64,000 nt of DNA from Candidatus Methanomethylophilus alvi Mx1201 (GCF_000300255.2 NC_020913.1:1052692-1116691); one strand, 5' to 3'; numbered from the stretch's first letter, positions 37,397 through 46,631 are shown. Numbers and translations are program-made. Notes: generated from the letters alone by a model not told the origin.

Positions 37397-40018
37397 ATGG
37401 CATACGATTCATCAGAGATCGAGAAAAAATGGGAGGAGATGTGGAAGAAGGAGGCCATCTACCGCTTCGACCCCAAATCCGACAAGCCCGTTTTCAGCAT
37501 CGACAACCCGCCCAGATATACATCCGGGAACCTCCACCTCGGACACGCCACCGGATACTCGCTCATCGACTTCGCCGCCCGCTACAGGAGGATGAAGGGC
37601 TACAACGTCTTCTTCCCCCTCTGTTTCGACGTCAACGGTACCCCTATCGAGGTCCGTGTGGAGAAGAAGTACAACATCACCAAGCTCGACCTGCCCCGGC
37701 AGGAGTACAGGAAACTCTGTTCGGACTACGCCAACGGCTTCATCGAACAGATGACCAAACACTTCGAGATCCTCGGGGAGAGCATGGATCCGTCCATCTA
37801 CTACCAGACGGACGCCCCCTACTACAGGAGCATCACCCAGCTCTCCTTCGTGAAGCTGTTCAACCGCGGCCTCGTCTACAAGGCCAACTTCCCCGTCAAC
37901 TGGTGTCCCAGATGTATGACGGCCCTCGCCGATGCCGAGGTCGAGTACAAGGAAAACGTCAACAAACTCAACTACCTCAAGTTCCAGATCGCCGGCACCG
38001 ACGACTACGTCATGATAGCCACCACCCGCCCCGAGCTGATCTGTACCTGCAAGGTCGTCGCCGTCAACCCTGCCGATAAAGAGAAGGCGGACCTGGTAGG
38101 GAAAGAGCTCATAACCCCCATCTACGGCAGACATGTCAAGATCATCTCCGATCCCAAGGTCGACATGACTTACGGTACCGGGAACGTCATGATCTGCACC
38201 ATCGGGGACAAGAGCGACCTCGAGTGGATCATGAAGTACCACCTCGAGCTCGAGAAGGGTATCGACGAAGAGGGCAAGATGACCGAACTGGCCGGCAAAT
38301 ACGCCGGTATGCCCGTTGCGGATGCCCGCGCACAGATCATCGAGGACCTCAAGGCCTCCGGAGTTCTCGTAAAACAGGAGGACAACCCCCAGCAGGTCTC
38401 CGTCTGCTGGAGATGCAAGGCACCCATCGAGTTCCTGCAGGTCCCCCAGTGGTTCCTTAAGACCACCACCTTCAAGGATGCCATCCTGAAGAGGGCCAGC
38501 GAGATCAACTGGTACCCCGAGTTCATGAAGGTCAGACTCGAGGACTGGACCAAGTCCCTGGAGTGGGACTGGGTCCTCTCCAGACAGAGGATATTCGCCA
38601 CTCCGATCCCCGTATGGGAATGTAAAAAATGCGGACACGCCGTCTGCGCCACCGAGGAACAGGCCAGAAAGTACGTGGACCCCACCATGGACAAGGCCCC
38701 GGTCGACAAGTGCCCCGAATGCGGCGGCGAACTCGTCGGATGCACCGACGTATTCGACACATGGATGGACTCCTCCGGATCGTCCCTGTACAACACGTTC
38801 TGGGAGAGGGACCCCGAGCTCCACAAGAAGCTCTTCCCCATGTCCCTCAGGCCCCAGAGCCACGACATCATCAGGACTTGGGCGTTCTACTCCATTCTCA
38901 GGGCGGAACAGATCGAGGAATCCAAACCGTGGAAGGACATCATGATCCATGGATTCATAATGGCCCCCGACGGAACCCCCATGCACACATCCGCCGGGAA
39001 CGTCATCGACCCCATACCCATCCTGGAGAACTACGGTGCGGACGCCCTCAGATACTATGCGGCCACCTGCTCCCTCGGAATAGACCACGCCTTCAGGGAG
39101 AAGGACGTCGTCCGCGGAAAGAAGATCTGCATAAAGGTCTACAACCTCGGACAGTTCGTCAGCAGGTACTTCGAGGGCCTTCAGACGGCTCCCGAGAAGC
39201 CTGCGGAGCTCAGGACCGCGGACAAGTGGATCATCGGAAAACTGTCCCAGACGATCAAGAACGTCACCGAGAACTTCGAGATATATCAGTTCGACAAGGC
39301 CATGAAATTCGTCGAGGACTTCATCTGGCACGTGTTCGCCGACGACTACGTCGAGATGGTCAAGAGCAGGGACGACGATGCGGTCAGATACACGCTTTAC
39401 ACCGTCTTCCTGAACGCCGTCAAACTGCTGGCACCTTTCATGCCGCACATAACTGAAGAGGTCTACCAGACCCATTACGCCAAGTTCGACGGTGCCAAAT
39501 CGATCCATCTCACCCCCTGGCCCGAACCCATGGACATCGACGCCGGGGCCCTGGAGGCCGGAGATGCGGCCGCCGAGTTCATCGCCACCGTCCGCGCCTG
39601 GAAGGCCGAGAGGAAGATCAACATCAACGCCGACATATCCAGACTGGAGATCATCGGAGGGGACTCCGCCATGTACAGGATGTCCGAGGAGGACATCAGA
39701 CAGGGTGCAAGGGCCAAGGAATTGGTCATCGCGGAAAGTGCCGACCTCATCGAGAAGGTCGCCTCCGTCAAGCCCGTATATGCCAAGCTGGGTCCTGCAT
39801 TCAAGGGACAGGCGAAGGCCATCGTGGCCGCTCTCGGAAAAACGTCCGCCGACGACCTCGCGAAACAGATCTCCGAGGGTAAGGTCGTCCTCGATGTCGA
39901 CGGCCAGAAAGTAGAGATGGGGCCCGAGTTCTTCGACGTCCAGAAATCCCTGTCCCTCGACGGAAGAGAGGTCTCCACCGTACAGTGCGGCAACGCCCTG
40001 CTCGCCATCGAGCAGTGA
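37397..40018 (+). CDS. valS: Valyl-tRNA synthetase
   Basis: 873 residues, class I synthetase. HIGH motif as NLHLGHATGYS near 47, zinc-type site CPRC near 172, editing domain with TTRPEL, and a second zinc module CKKCGHAVC...CPECGGELVGC. The KMSKS loop is degenerate: GTPMHTSAGNVIDP near residue 530 replaces KMSKS-x-GNVIDP. Anticodon-binding and C-terminal helical domains follow. It charges tRNA-Val. TTTATTTATA box about 30 bp upstream. Ends at a strong bidirectional terminator. Rest of the sequence is well conserved, so the gene is judged functional. Confidence 0.95.
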   Translation: MAYDSSEIEKKWEEMWKKEAIYRFDPKSDKPVFSIDNPPRYTSGNLHLGHATGYSLIDFAARYRRMKGYNVFFPLCFDVNGTPIEVRVEKKYNITKLDLPRQEYRKLCSDYANGFIEQMTKHFEILGESMDPSIYYQTDAPYYRSITQLSFVKLFNRGLVYKANFPVNWCPRCMTALADAEVEYKENVNKLNYLKFQIAGTDDYVMIATTRPELICTCKVVAVNPADKEKADLVGKELITPIYGRHVKIISDPKVDMTYGTGNVMICTIGDKSDLEWIMKYHLELEKGIDEEGKMTELAGKYAGMPVADARAQIIEDLKASGVLVKQEDNPQQVSVCWRCKAPIEFLQVPQWFLKTTTFKDAILKRASEINWYPEFMKVRLEDWTKSLEWDWVLSRQRIFATPIPVWECKKCGHAVCATEEQARKYVDPTMDKAPVDKCPECGGELVGCTDVFDTWMDSSGSSLYNTFWERDPELHKKLFPMSLRPQSHDIIRTWAFYSILRAEQIEESKPWKDIMIHGFIMAPDGTPMHTSAGNVIDPIPILENYGADALRYYAATCSLGIDHAFREKDVVRGKKICIKVYNLGQFVSRYFEGLQTAPEKPAELRTADKWIIGKLSQTIKNVTENFEIYQFDKAMKFVEDFIWHVFADDYVEMVKSRDDDAVRYTLYTVFLNAVKLLAPFMPHITEEVYQTHYAKFDGAKSIHLTPWPEPMDIDAGALEAGDAAAEFIATVRAWKAERKININADISRLEIIGGDSAMYRMSEEDIRQGARAKELVIAESADLIEKVASVKPVYAKLGPAFKGQAKAIVAALGKTSADDLAKQISEGKVVLDVDGQKVEMGPEFFDVQKSLSLDGREVSTVQCGNALLAIEQ

Positions 40019-40059
40019 AACACCACCCCCGGGATCCGGGGGGATCTTTTAAATAAGAA

Positions 40060-40083
40060 CAGGAGGGGGCGATCCCCCTCCTG
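40060..40083. terminator. Bidirectional terminator hairpin
   Basis: CAGGAGGGGG, CGAT loop, CCCCCTCCTG (10-bp perfect stem) between the convergent valS and flavoprotein genes. Confidence 0.75.
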
Positions 40084-40092
40084 GTTACAGTT

Positions 40093-40641
40093 TCAGAACT
40101 TCTTTCCGAGCGCCTTGGCCTGTGCGACCAGATCGGCATCGTTCTCGGAGAACTTCCTGTCGTTGTGGGTCACGACGGCGATCTTGCCGATGGGTTCGCA
40201 CTTGAAGTAGTTCTTCATGGTCCCTTCGATCTTGTCTGCAAGGGCATCCGCTCCGGCGGAACCGGCGGCGGTTATTACGGCCACTTTCTTACCTGCCTCG
40301 AAGCTGACGCTGAAATCGGCCTTCAGGAATCCGTACAGCCTGTCCTCCAACATCCTGTACTGACCGCAGGCCTCTCCGAAATATACGGGGGAGGAGAGGA
40401 CGATACCCTCCGCATCCCTGATGGCGTCGAGGACGGGTGTGAGATCGTCCTTGGTCACACAAGTACCGCCGTTCTTCTTGCAGGCATCGCATCCTTGGCA
40501 TCCTTTCTTGTCCTTGAGGGTGTTGAGGTAGAAGGTCTGCACATCCTTTCCGTTCTCCTTGGCGCCTTCTGCGACGGCATTCACAAGGAAATCGGTGTTC
40601 GCATTCTTACGAGGGCTTGATACGATTGCTACGATCGACAT
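40093..40641 (-). CDS. NADPH-dependent FMN reductase / iron-sulfur flavoprotein-like
   Basis: 182 residues. Flavodoxin fold with N-terminal VAIVSSPRKNANTDFLV (FMN phosphate loop), a Cys cluster GCQGCDACKKNGGTCV near 50-65 as in archaeal iron-sulfur flavoproteins (compact four-Cys motif), then SSPVYFGEACGQYRMLEDR and AVITAAGSAG. Likely FMN reductase binding a [4Fe-4S] cluster, taking electrons from ferredoxin. Start at MSIVAI, after a TATA-like TATTATATATCC. Confidence 0.88.
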   Translation of the reverse strand: MSIVAIVSSPRKNANTDFLVNAVAEGAKENGKDVQTFYLNTLKDKKGCQGCDACKKNGGTCVTKDDLTPVLDAIRDAEGIVLSSPVYFGEACGQYRMLEDRLYGFLKADFSVSFEAGKKVAVITAAGSAGADALADKIEGTMKNYFKCEPIGKIAVVTHNDRKFSENDADLVAQAKALGKKF

Positions 40642-40772
40642 AGTATATCCCATCACACTCTACAGGATATATAATACTATCATTTGTATAGTTACCTAGC
40701 GGTAACTTATGAGAAGACAATGTGCCAGACAGGAAAATAACAGGTTTTGAAGATGTTTAGAAAAGAAGGATT

Positions 40773-40910
40773 TTACTCCTTCAGTTCGAAATTGCTCTTA
40801 TCGGCACCACAGTCCGGGCAGGTCCAGTCGTCGGGGAGGTCGGCGAACTTCACGCCTTCCTTCTCCTCGTCATAGATGTATCCGCACAGAGTACACTCGT
40901 ATTTCGCCAT
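40773..40910 (-). CDS. Rubredoxin
   Basis: 45 residues. Classic CTLCGYIYD...[11 protein letters not shown] site for one Fe bound by four Cys. Third gene of a rubredoxin cluster; GGAGAG ribosome site before ATG. Likely electron donor to rubrerythrin. Ends with TAA, unlike its neighbours. Confidence 0.95.
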   Translation of the reverse strand: MAKYECTLCGYIYDEEKEGVKFADLPDDWTCPDCGADKSNFELKE

Positions 40911-40947
40911 GATATCTCTCCATTCATGATTGGGCGTTCCGTCCGCA

Positions 40948-41124
40948 TCATTCGAAGTACTCGTCCCTGTAGAGCCTGAAGATGTTCCTGGGGGATCCGC
41001 ACATCGGGCACTTCCAATCGTCTGGCACATCGTCCCAGACGGTCCCCTCTGCGATCCCTTCGCTCGGCCTCCCTTTATCCTCGCGGTACGAGAAACCGCA
41101 CATGGTGCAGACGTACTTGGCCAA
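40948..41124 (-). CDS. Rubredoxin-like protein, TTG start
   Basis: 58 residues from a TTG start ([11 protein letters not shown]) with GAGG upstream inside the end of the preceding rubredoxin gene. Rubredoxin site CTMCGF...[11 protein letters not shown] with a longer, more basic loop between the Cys pairs than its neighbours, and an extra C-terminal LYRDEYFE. It follows the previous gene by 2 nt. Confidence 0.85.
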   Translation of the reverse strand: MAKYVCTMCGFSYREDKGRPSEGIAEGTVWDDVPDDWKCPMCGSPRNIFRLYRDEYFE

Positions 41125-41126
41125 AT

Positions 41127-41291
41127 TCAATCCTCTATCTTCTGGAACATGTCCTTCGTGGATCCGCACATCGGGCAGGTCCAGTCGTCGGGGAGGTCCT
41201 CCCACTTGGTTCCAGGGGGGATGTCCGCATTAGGTATCCCTTTGGCTTCATCGTATACATAACCGCACATGGTGCATTCGTATTTCGCCAT
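41127..41291 (-). CDS. Rubredoxin
   Basis: 54 residues; Fe(Cys)4 site CTMCGYVYD...[11 protein letters not shown] with the usual LPDDWTCP turn. First gene of the three-rubredoxin operon. TATATAAATT box about 25-30 bp upstream on the minus strand. Confidence 0.95.
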   Translation of the reverse strand: MAKYECTMCGYVYDEAKGIPNADIPPGTKWEDLPDDWTCPMCGSTKDMFQKIED

Positions 41292-41522
41292 GGGGCTGAA
41301 AAACTACCGTCCCATATATAAATTGGAGAGAAACCACTACGTTGCGTTTTGTAATGTGGTGGGTCATTCTCTTGATGACGGTACAAAGAATACAGTACCA
41401 GATACGGACAGGGATTTTTCCCGGGGCATACGTATATAAGAACTCCTTCGATACGGATGTCCGAAAATGACTGTTGTCTGCGGATAGGTCGCAGGCTGTA
41501 AGGTCAGATCACGTGATGGAAA

Positions 41523-42938
41523 ATGATCTCGAAGTTCTTGGATCTCGGCATAGCCGAGAACGTGGCAAAAGCGATAGACGAGATGGGCTGGGAAGAACCT
41601 TCGCCCATACAGGAGGCGGCGATCCCCGCCGGACTGAAGGGATACGACCTCATAGCCCAGGCACAGACCGGTACCGGGAAGACCGGAACCTTCGGCTCGG
41701 TGATACTCAGCACCATACCCAGCGGACAGAAGGTCCCGTCCGCCATCGTCCTCGAACCCACCAGGGAGTTGGCCGTCCAGGTCTCCGAGGAACTCGGAAA
41801 GATGTCCGACTTCAGCGGACACGTATGCGTCCCCATCTACGGAGGGGCGAGCATAGAGAGGCAGGTCGACGAGTTGGAGGAGGGCGTGGACATCATAGCG
41901 GGTACCCCCGGCCGCGTCAAGGACATGATCGAGAGGGAATATCTGGATCTGTCCAGGATAAAGGTGATCGTCATGGACGAGTCGGACCGCATGCTCGACA
42001 TGGGTTTCATCGACGACATAGAATTCATATTCAAACAGTGCCCGGCCGACAGGCAGATGCTCATGTTCTCCGCCACCATGCCGGAGGACATAAAGAGGCT
42101 GGCCACCGATTACATGAAAAAGCCCAAGGAGATCAACGTCTCCCAGGACGAGGTCGTCCTCGACCTCATCAAGGAATACTACATCTCCGTCGGAAGGAGG
42201 AACAAATCCTGGGCACTCACCAGGATCCTCGACATAGACGAACCCAAGGCCCTGATATTCTGTCAGACCATCAAGATGGTCGACATCCTGGAACAGAGGC
42301 TGAAGGAGCACCACTACAAGGTGGAGGCCCTCCACGGGGACATGCCCCAGAAGAAGAGGGAGAGGGTCGTGGACGACTTCAAGGAAGGCGAGACCGACCT
42401 GCTGATCGCCACCGACGTCGCCGCCAGGGGACTGGACATCGACGACATATCGTATGTCATCAACTACGATATGCCGGACGACATCCACACCTATATCCAC
42501 AGGATCGGCAGGACCGGGCGTGCAGGCAGGGAAGGGACGGCCGTATCGTTCGTCACCTCCGAGGAGGAATACCTGATCCGCGAGTTCGAACTGAGGACCG
42601 GCATGAAGATCGAGAAGAGGGACGTTCCGGAAGCGGAGGAAGGGTCCAAGGACACCATCCGCAAAGTAACCGACTACGACCAACTCTCGGACCCCTTCGG
42701 GATGGTGATGTTCGAGGTCGGCCTCGGGAAGGCGGACGGCATCGGCAAGGTGAAACTGGCCGACTACATCATGCGTGCGGGCAGGATAATCGACGCCGCC
42801 ATCGGCAAGATAAAGATCGGGGAGGAGAGCTCCACCGTCGAGGTCCACAAGGACTTCGGCAACAGGATGCTCATGGACGTCCCCAAGATGAGATACCGTG
42901 GAAAGAAGGTCTCGGTGAAGGTCCTGGAGAGGGACTGA
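41523..42938 (+). CDS. DEAD-box RNA helicase with DbpA-like RNA-binding domain
   Basis: 471 residues. Q motif EEPSPIQEAAIP, motif I AQTGTGKT, Ia PTRELA, Ib TPGR, motif II is DESD instead of DEAD, III SAT, IV-VI with ARGLDI and HRIGRTGR. C-terminal 70 residues (GKIKIGEESSTVEVHKDF...KKVSVKVLERD) resemble the DbpA RNA-binding RRM. Unwinds RNA, probably in ribosome assembly. A second DEAD-box gene lies at 56.4-58.2 kb. A CGTATATAAG box is about 85 bp upstream, so the leader is long. Confidence 0.92.
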   Translation: MISKFLDLGIAENVAKAIDEMGWEEPSPIQEAAIPAGLKGYDLIAQAQTGTGKTGTFGSVILSTIPSGQKVPSAIVLEPTRELAVQVSEELGKMSDFSGHVCVPIYGGASIERQVDELEEGVDIIAGTPGRVKDMIEREYLDLSRIKVIVMDESDRMLDMGFIDDIEFIFKQCPADRQMLMFSATMPEDIKRLATDYMKKPKEINVSQDEVVLDLIKEYYISVGRRNKSWALTRILDIDEPKALIFCQTIKMVDILEQRLKEHHYKVEALHGDMPQKKRERVVDDFKEGETDLLIATDVAARGLDIDDISYVINYDMPDDIHTYIHRIGRTGRAGREGTAVSFVTSEEEYLIREFELRTGMKIEKRDVPEAEEGSKDTIRKVTDYDQLSDPFGMVMFEVGLGKADGIGKVKLADYIMRAGRIIDAAIGKIKIGEESSTVEVHKDFGNRMLMDVPKMRYRGKKVSVKVLERD

Positions 42939-43406
42939 TCACCGGGATATGTCGGCGAGACGGTAATCGAGCACCTTCCGCAGGTCGGCGAAATCCATCT
43001 CGATCTGCAGCCCGACCTTCCCTCCGCTCACATAGAACCTTTCATGCTCCGCGGCGGACGAATCTATGACCGTCCGGAGCTGCTTCCTCATACCCAGAGG
43101 GGAACATCCCCCGTGGACGTATCCTGTGGTAGGCAGGAGATCCTTCGACCTTATCATCTCCACGGACTTCTCCCCTACGCTCGCAGCGGCCTTCTTCAGA
43201 TCCAATTCCCTATCCACCGGAACGACGAAGACGTAATACCTCTCCGACCTCCCCTGGGTCACCAGGGTCTTGAAGACCTCTTCGGGATCCTCGCCCATGG
43301 CCGCCGCCACATCTGCGCCTGCGATCGCACCGGAGGATGTGTAGTCGTGTACCTCGTAAGGTATCCCCGCCTTGTCCAATATCCTCATGGGGTTGGTCTT
43401 TTCCAT
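42939..43406 (-). CDS. YbaK-family Cys-tRNA(Pro) deacylase
   Basis: 155 residues. YbaK/EbsC pattern: MEKTNPMRILDKAGIPYEVHDY start, EEVFKTLVTQGRSERYYVFVVPVDRELDLKKAA, catalytic-type Lys in FKTL, and GYVHGGCSPLGMRKQ. It hydrolyses mischarged Cys-tRNA(Pro) in trans. The start is at the family-typical position; an in-frame ATG at 43436 would add ten residues. Its stop abuts the convergent helicase stop with no gap. Divergent from the DUF1846 gene with TATA boxes between them. Confidence 0.9.
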   Translation of the reverse strand: MEKTNPMRILDKAGIPYEVHDYTSSGAIAGADVAAAMGEDPEEVFKTLVTQGRSERYYVFVVPVDRELDLKKAAASVGEKSVEMIRSKDLLPTTGYVHGGCSPLGMRKQLRTVIDSSAAEHERFYVSGGKVGLQIEMDFADLRKVLDYRLADISR

Positions 43407-43526
43407 GTATGCGTGCAGACGATAATACGTATTCATAGTTTGCAATCGACCCGGAAAGGAACCCGGGATCGGAAGGGGACCAAAAGATATTTTTAATAAT
43501 GACCTGTAAGACAATCGGTATTTACC

Positions 43527-45008
43527 ATGGCGGCGACCGGATTCGACGGAGAGAAATATGCCAGGATGCAGGCGGACGAGATAAGGAACAGACTGGGGAA
43601 GTTCGGCGGGAAATTGTATATGGAGATCGGCGGAAAGATCTTCGACGACTACCACGCCGCAAGGGTACTCCCCGGATTCAGGCCCGACAGCAAGATCCGC
43701 ATGCTCTCCACCATGAAGGACGAACTCGAGGCCGTCATCTGCGTCAACTGCAACGACATAGAGAAGAGCAAGGTCAGAGGGGACATCGGGATCACCTACG
43801 ACCTGGAAGCCCTCCGCATGGTGGACCTCTACCGCAGCTACGGCATCAAGGCCGATAACATCGTCCTCACCATGTACACCGGCCAGCCGGCCGCCGATTC
43901 CTTCGTCAGACTCCTTAAGGAGAGGAACATCAATGTGAGTCTCCACCGCCCCATACCCGGATACCCCACCAACACCGGCCTCATAGTCAGCGACGAAGGG
44001 TACGGGAAGAACGACTATGTATCCACGGACATGCCGATCGTCCTCGTCACGGGACCCGGACCGGGAAGCGGGAAGATGGCCGTCTGCCTGTCACAGATAT
44101 ACCAGGACGGCAGGAGGGGGATCAAATCCGGTTATGCCAAATTCGAGACGTTCCCCGTTTGGAGCCTCCCCCTCAACCACCCCGTCAACCTGGCCTACGA
44201 GGCCGCCACCGCCGACCTCGGCGACGTCAATATGATCGACCCGTTCCATATGGAGGCCTATGGGAAGAGCGCCATCAACTACAACCGCGACGTGGAGACG
44301 TTCCCCGTACTGAAGACCATACTCGACGGCGTCATGGGCCACTCGCCATACAGGTCCCCCACCGACATGGGGGTGAACACCGTAGGATTCTGCATATCGG
44401 ACGACGCTGCGGTGCAGGAGGCATCCAGAAGGGAGATCGTCAGGAGATACTTCCGTGTGGCATGCGACCATCTCGACGGAAAGGTGCCGGCGGACGTCGT
44501 ATCCAGGGTGGACCTCCTCATGAAGAAGGCGGAGACGTCTCCCGAGAACTTCCTCCTGTACAGGGAAGTGAGGAGACAGGCTGATGGGGCTGACGGCCCG
44601 GTGGCCGGAATAGAACTCCCCGACGGCACCGTCGTCACCGGAAAGGCCACCGGGAACCTGAGCGCGGTGTCTGCTGCCATCCTCAATGCGATCAAGGTCA
44701 TCGCCGCGGTGGATGGGAACTTCAACCCCATCCCTCCCGAGACACTCAAGCAGGTGGAGATCCTCAGGACGGACGTCCTCGGAAACGATACCAAGCTCAG
44801 GGCGGACGAGATGCTCATCGCTTTGGCCATAAGCGCCAAGACCAGCACCGAGTCTGAAAGGGCGTTCAGCAAGTTGAAGAAGCTCAGAGGATGCGACCTC
44901 CATGGGTCCGTCGTCCTCTATCCGCAGGACAACTCCGTCCTCAGGAAACTGGGGATAAACGTCACCTGCGAGCCGGTTCATCAGGACAGGATATTGTACA
45001 GGAACTGA
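43527..45008 (+). CDS. DUF1846 family protein
   Basis: 493 residues, family length. DUF1846 signatures: GFDGEKYARMQADEIRNRLGKFGGKLYMEIGGK at the N-terminus (first part), DDYHAARVLPGF, CNDIEKSKVRGDIGITYD, and GPGPGSGKMA, a nucleotide-binding-like loop near residue 175. The fold combines P-loop-like and ATP-dependent parts; the molecular role is unknown. Monocistronic with a TATTTTTAATAAT box. A copy of the recurrent decamer ATGTGCCAGA follows the stop directly. Confidence 0.85.
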   Translation: MAATGFDGEKYARMQADEIRNRLGKFGGKLYMEIGGKIFDDYHAARVLPGFRPDSKIRMLSTMKDELEAVICVNCNDIEKSKVRGDIGITYDLEALRMVDLYRSYGIKADNIVLTMYTGQPAADSFVRLLKERNINVSLHRPIPGYPTNTGLIVSDEGYGKNDYVSTDMPIVLVTGPGPGSGKMAVCLSQIYQDGRRGIKSGYAKFETFPVWSLPLNHPVNLAYEAATADLGDVNMIDPFHMEAYGKSAINYNRDVETFPVLKTILDGVMGHSPYRSPTDMGVNTVGFCISDDAAVQEASRREIVRRYFRVACDHLDGKVPADVVSRVDLLMKKAETSPENFLLYREVRRQADGADGPVAGIELPDGTVVTGKATGNLSAVSAAILNAIKVIAAVDGNFNPIPPETLKQVEILRTDVLGNDTKLRADEMLIALAISAKTSTESERAFSKLKKLRGCDLHGSVVLYPQDNSVLRKLGINVTCEPVHQDRILYRN

Positions 45009-45087
45009 ATGTGCCAGACTCCGCTTTGCCGGCGGACCGGCCATTCAAAACCTTTATATCTGATAAGTCATTCCCTTGTTTACACGT

Positions 45088-45160
45088 GTGGACGTGGTGT
45101 AGCTGGTTATCACTTAACCTTGCCAAGGTTAGAACTCGGGTTCGAATCCCGGCGTCCGCA
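45088..45160 (+). tRNA. tRNA-Gly (GCC anticodon)
   Basis: 73 nt. Acceptor GTGGACG pairs with CGTCCGC (one T-G), discriminator A, no encoded CCA. D arm TGGTGTAGCTGGTTATCA, anticodon loop TTGCCAA, T arm CGGGTTCGAATCCCG. CCTTTATATC box about 30 bp upstream. Marks the left edge of an accessory island. Confidence 0.95.
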
Positions 45161-45257
45161 CCTACAACCCTTATCCAGCAGTCGGAATCCCCGGCTCAAT
45201 GATTTCGGCCAGCTTTGAAAATTTTGAATATTCCGCGGGGGCTTTATTCTGACCGGA

Positions 45258-45425
45258 ATACGGCTCGTCGCATGCCCCCTCAAGGACGGTCTCGCGTGCT
45301 GCGCCGGGACCCCTGACGTCGTCTCCGACTGCAGATGCGGATCGTGCTTCAGATGGAGGGAGATCTATGACAACCCCCGCGACGCCTTCCTGTCCCGCCT
45401 GACGGCGAAGGGGGTGCGCGCATGA
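45258..45425 (+). CDS. Possible Cys-rich small protein without standard start
   Basis: Open frame ending in TGA that overlaps the next ATG (ATGA), with a Cys-dense stretch (ACPLKDGLACC ... DCRCGSCFRW) that looks like a zinc site, then NPRDAFLSRLTAKG. No ATG, GTG or TTG starts it; coding from an upstream CTG, ATT or ATA would be needed. It may be the truncated remnant of a gene cut at the island edge. Confidence 0.3.
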   Translation: MRLVACPLKDGLACCAGTPDVVSDCRCGSCFRWREIYDNPRDAFLSRLTAKGVRA

Positions 45426-45703
45426 CGTGCCACGATCTCAAGATCCTGCCGCAGTTCTTTCAGGCGGTGGTCGACGGCCGCAAGACGTTCGAGCTTCGCA
45501 GAGAGGACGACCGCATGTTCCATATCGGGGACACACTGACTCTCTGCGAATGGCGTCCCGGCTCCGGCCACACCGGACGCCAATGCAAGGTCGCGGTCGT
45601 CTACATCCTCCGCCATGCGGATTTCGCCGACGGCATCCCCGAGGGCTACGCCGTTCTGTCCATCAGGGTGGTCGGTCGCATGGCAAAGGGGGTGCGCATT
45701 TGA
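45422..45703 (+). CDS. DUF3850 (ASCH/PUA-like) domain protein
   Basis: 93 residues. DUF3850 pattern HDLKILPQFFQAVVDGRKTFELRREDDRMFHIGD-x-L-x-L-x-EW with GHTGRQ later and YAVLSIRVV end. ASCH-like folds bind RNA or modified nucleotides; common in phages and mobile elements. Coupled by ATGA/TTGA overlaps to both neighbours. Confidence 0.8.
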   Translation: MTCHDLKILPQFFQAVVDGRKTFELRREDDRMFHIGDTLTLCEWRPGSGHTGRQCKVAVVYILRHADFADGIPEGYAVLSIRVVGRMAKGVRI

Positions 45704-46056
45704 GCGCATACGTCCTCGATGCCGAGACGATCGGCCGCATGGCCGACCTCATGGGAACCGCGCTTGCCGGGACAAGCGACAATAAGGGCGTCGCCACCTT
45801 CTTCTTCCCTCCGGAAGAAGAGCGCCGCGACATCGACGAAGCGGGCCTCATCGTCAACTTCAAGGTCTTCATCGGCTGGCGCGCCCGCGAGGTCCTGTTC
45901 TACACCAAATCGAGGAAGAAACCGACCGTCAAGGCCACTTCCAGCATCTGCGAAGGAACCGTGGTGAAGATCAACCACCACATGTCCGGAACCCTCGACA
46001 TCTGCCTCAGCGACGGCAAAACGATCACCATCAAACCGAGGGAGGCGGTCGAATGA
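45700..46056 (+). CDS. Island protein of unknown function
   Basis: 118 residues from a TTG start on a 4-nt TTGA overlap. One half-helical N-terminus (LDAETIGRMADLMGTALAG) then beta strands GLIVNFKVFIGWRA-REVLFYTKS and VVKINHH...ICLSDGKTITIKPREAVE. No family recognised. Overlaps the exonuclease start by 4 nt (ATGA). Probably a co-expressed partner in the phage-like DUF3850-exonuclease block. Confidence 0.55.
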   Translation: MSAYVLDAETIGRMADLMGTALAGTSDNKGVATFFFPPEEERRDIDEAGLIVNFKVFIGWRAREVLFYTKSRKKPTVKATSSICEGTVVKINHHMSGTLDICLSDGKTITIKPREAVE

Positions 46057-46631
46057 TCGTCAACGTCATCGACACCGAGACCACCGGGCTGAACGGAGCT
46101 CTCGGGGGAGATCTCGTCGTCGAGATAGGGATCGTACAGGTCGACACAGTGAAGAAGACCGTCTCTCCCTTCTACGAGTCCCTCGTAGGCGCCAAGCTCA
46201 CCAAGACGCAGGCGGAAAGCTGGGTCTTCCAGCACACCGACCTCACTCCTGAAGAAGTGGAGAACGGACCCGACGCGCATCTCGTCGCGGATAAGGTCCG
46301 CCGCTTCATTAACGGGACTCCGACGACCTCGTTCAATACTCCGTTCGATTTCGGGCTCTTCCTCGACCACGAGCCCTGGAATCTCGATGTCCGCCTTCTT
46401 CCCGACATCATGATGGCCGCCACCGAGGATCCTTCGATCCCGCGCCGCCGCCACAACGACGGGAACTGCTACGCATCCCTGGAGAACTCGTACAGGGTCC
46501 TCTGTCCCGACGACCCTGCAGGGCTCAACGGCCCCGAGAAGCACCGCGCGATGTCCGATGCAGCTGTCGCAGGCCACGTTCTCCTCGCGCTGATCGGCAA
46601 AGGCCTCTACCCCGGGGAGGTGCCGGAATGA
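46053..46631 (+). CDS. DnaQ-like 3'-5' exonuclease
   Basis: 192 residues. DEDDh exonuclease motifs: Exo I VIDTETTGLNG, Exo II SFNTPFDFGLFL with Asp, Exo III HRAMSDAAVAGHVL (His and Asp). Acts on single-stranded DNA or RNA ends; phage and plasmid relatives are common. Coupled by overlaps to genes on both sides. Confidence 0.85.
   Translation: MIVNVIDTETTGLNGALGGDLVVEIGIVQVDTVKKTVSPFYESLVGAKLTKTQAESWVFQHTDLTPEEVENGPDAHLVADKVRRFINGTPTTSFNTPFDFGLFLDHEPWNLDVRLLPDIMMAATEDPSIPRRRHNDGNCYASLENSYRVLCPDDPAGLNGPEKHRAMSDAAVAGHVLLALIGKGLYPGEVPE

Noticed and set aside
37412..39508. 698-codon open frame antisense to valS
   Set aside because: Arises from the high GC3 bias of valS; no motifs, composition Asp/Val/Gly-rich as expected for a mirror frame.
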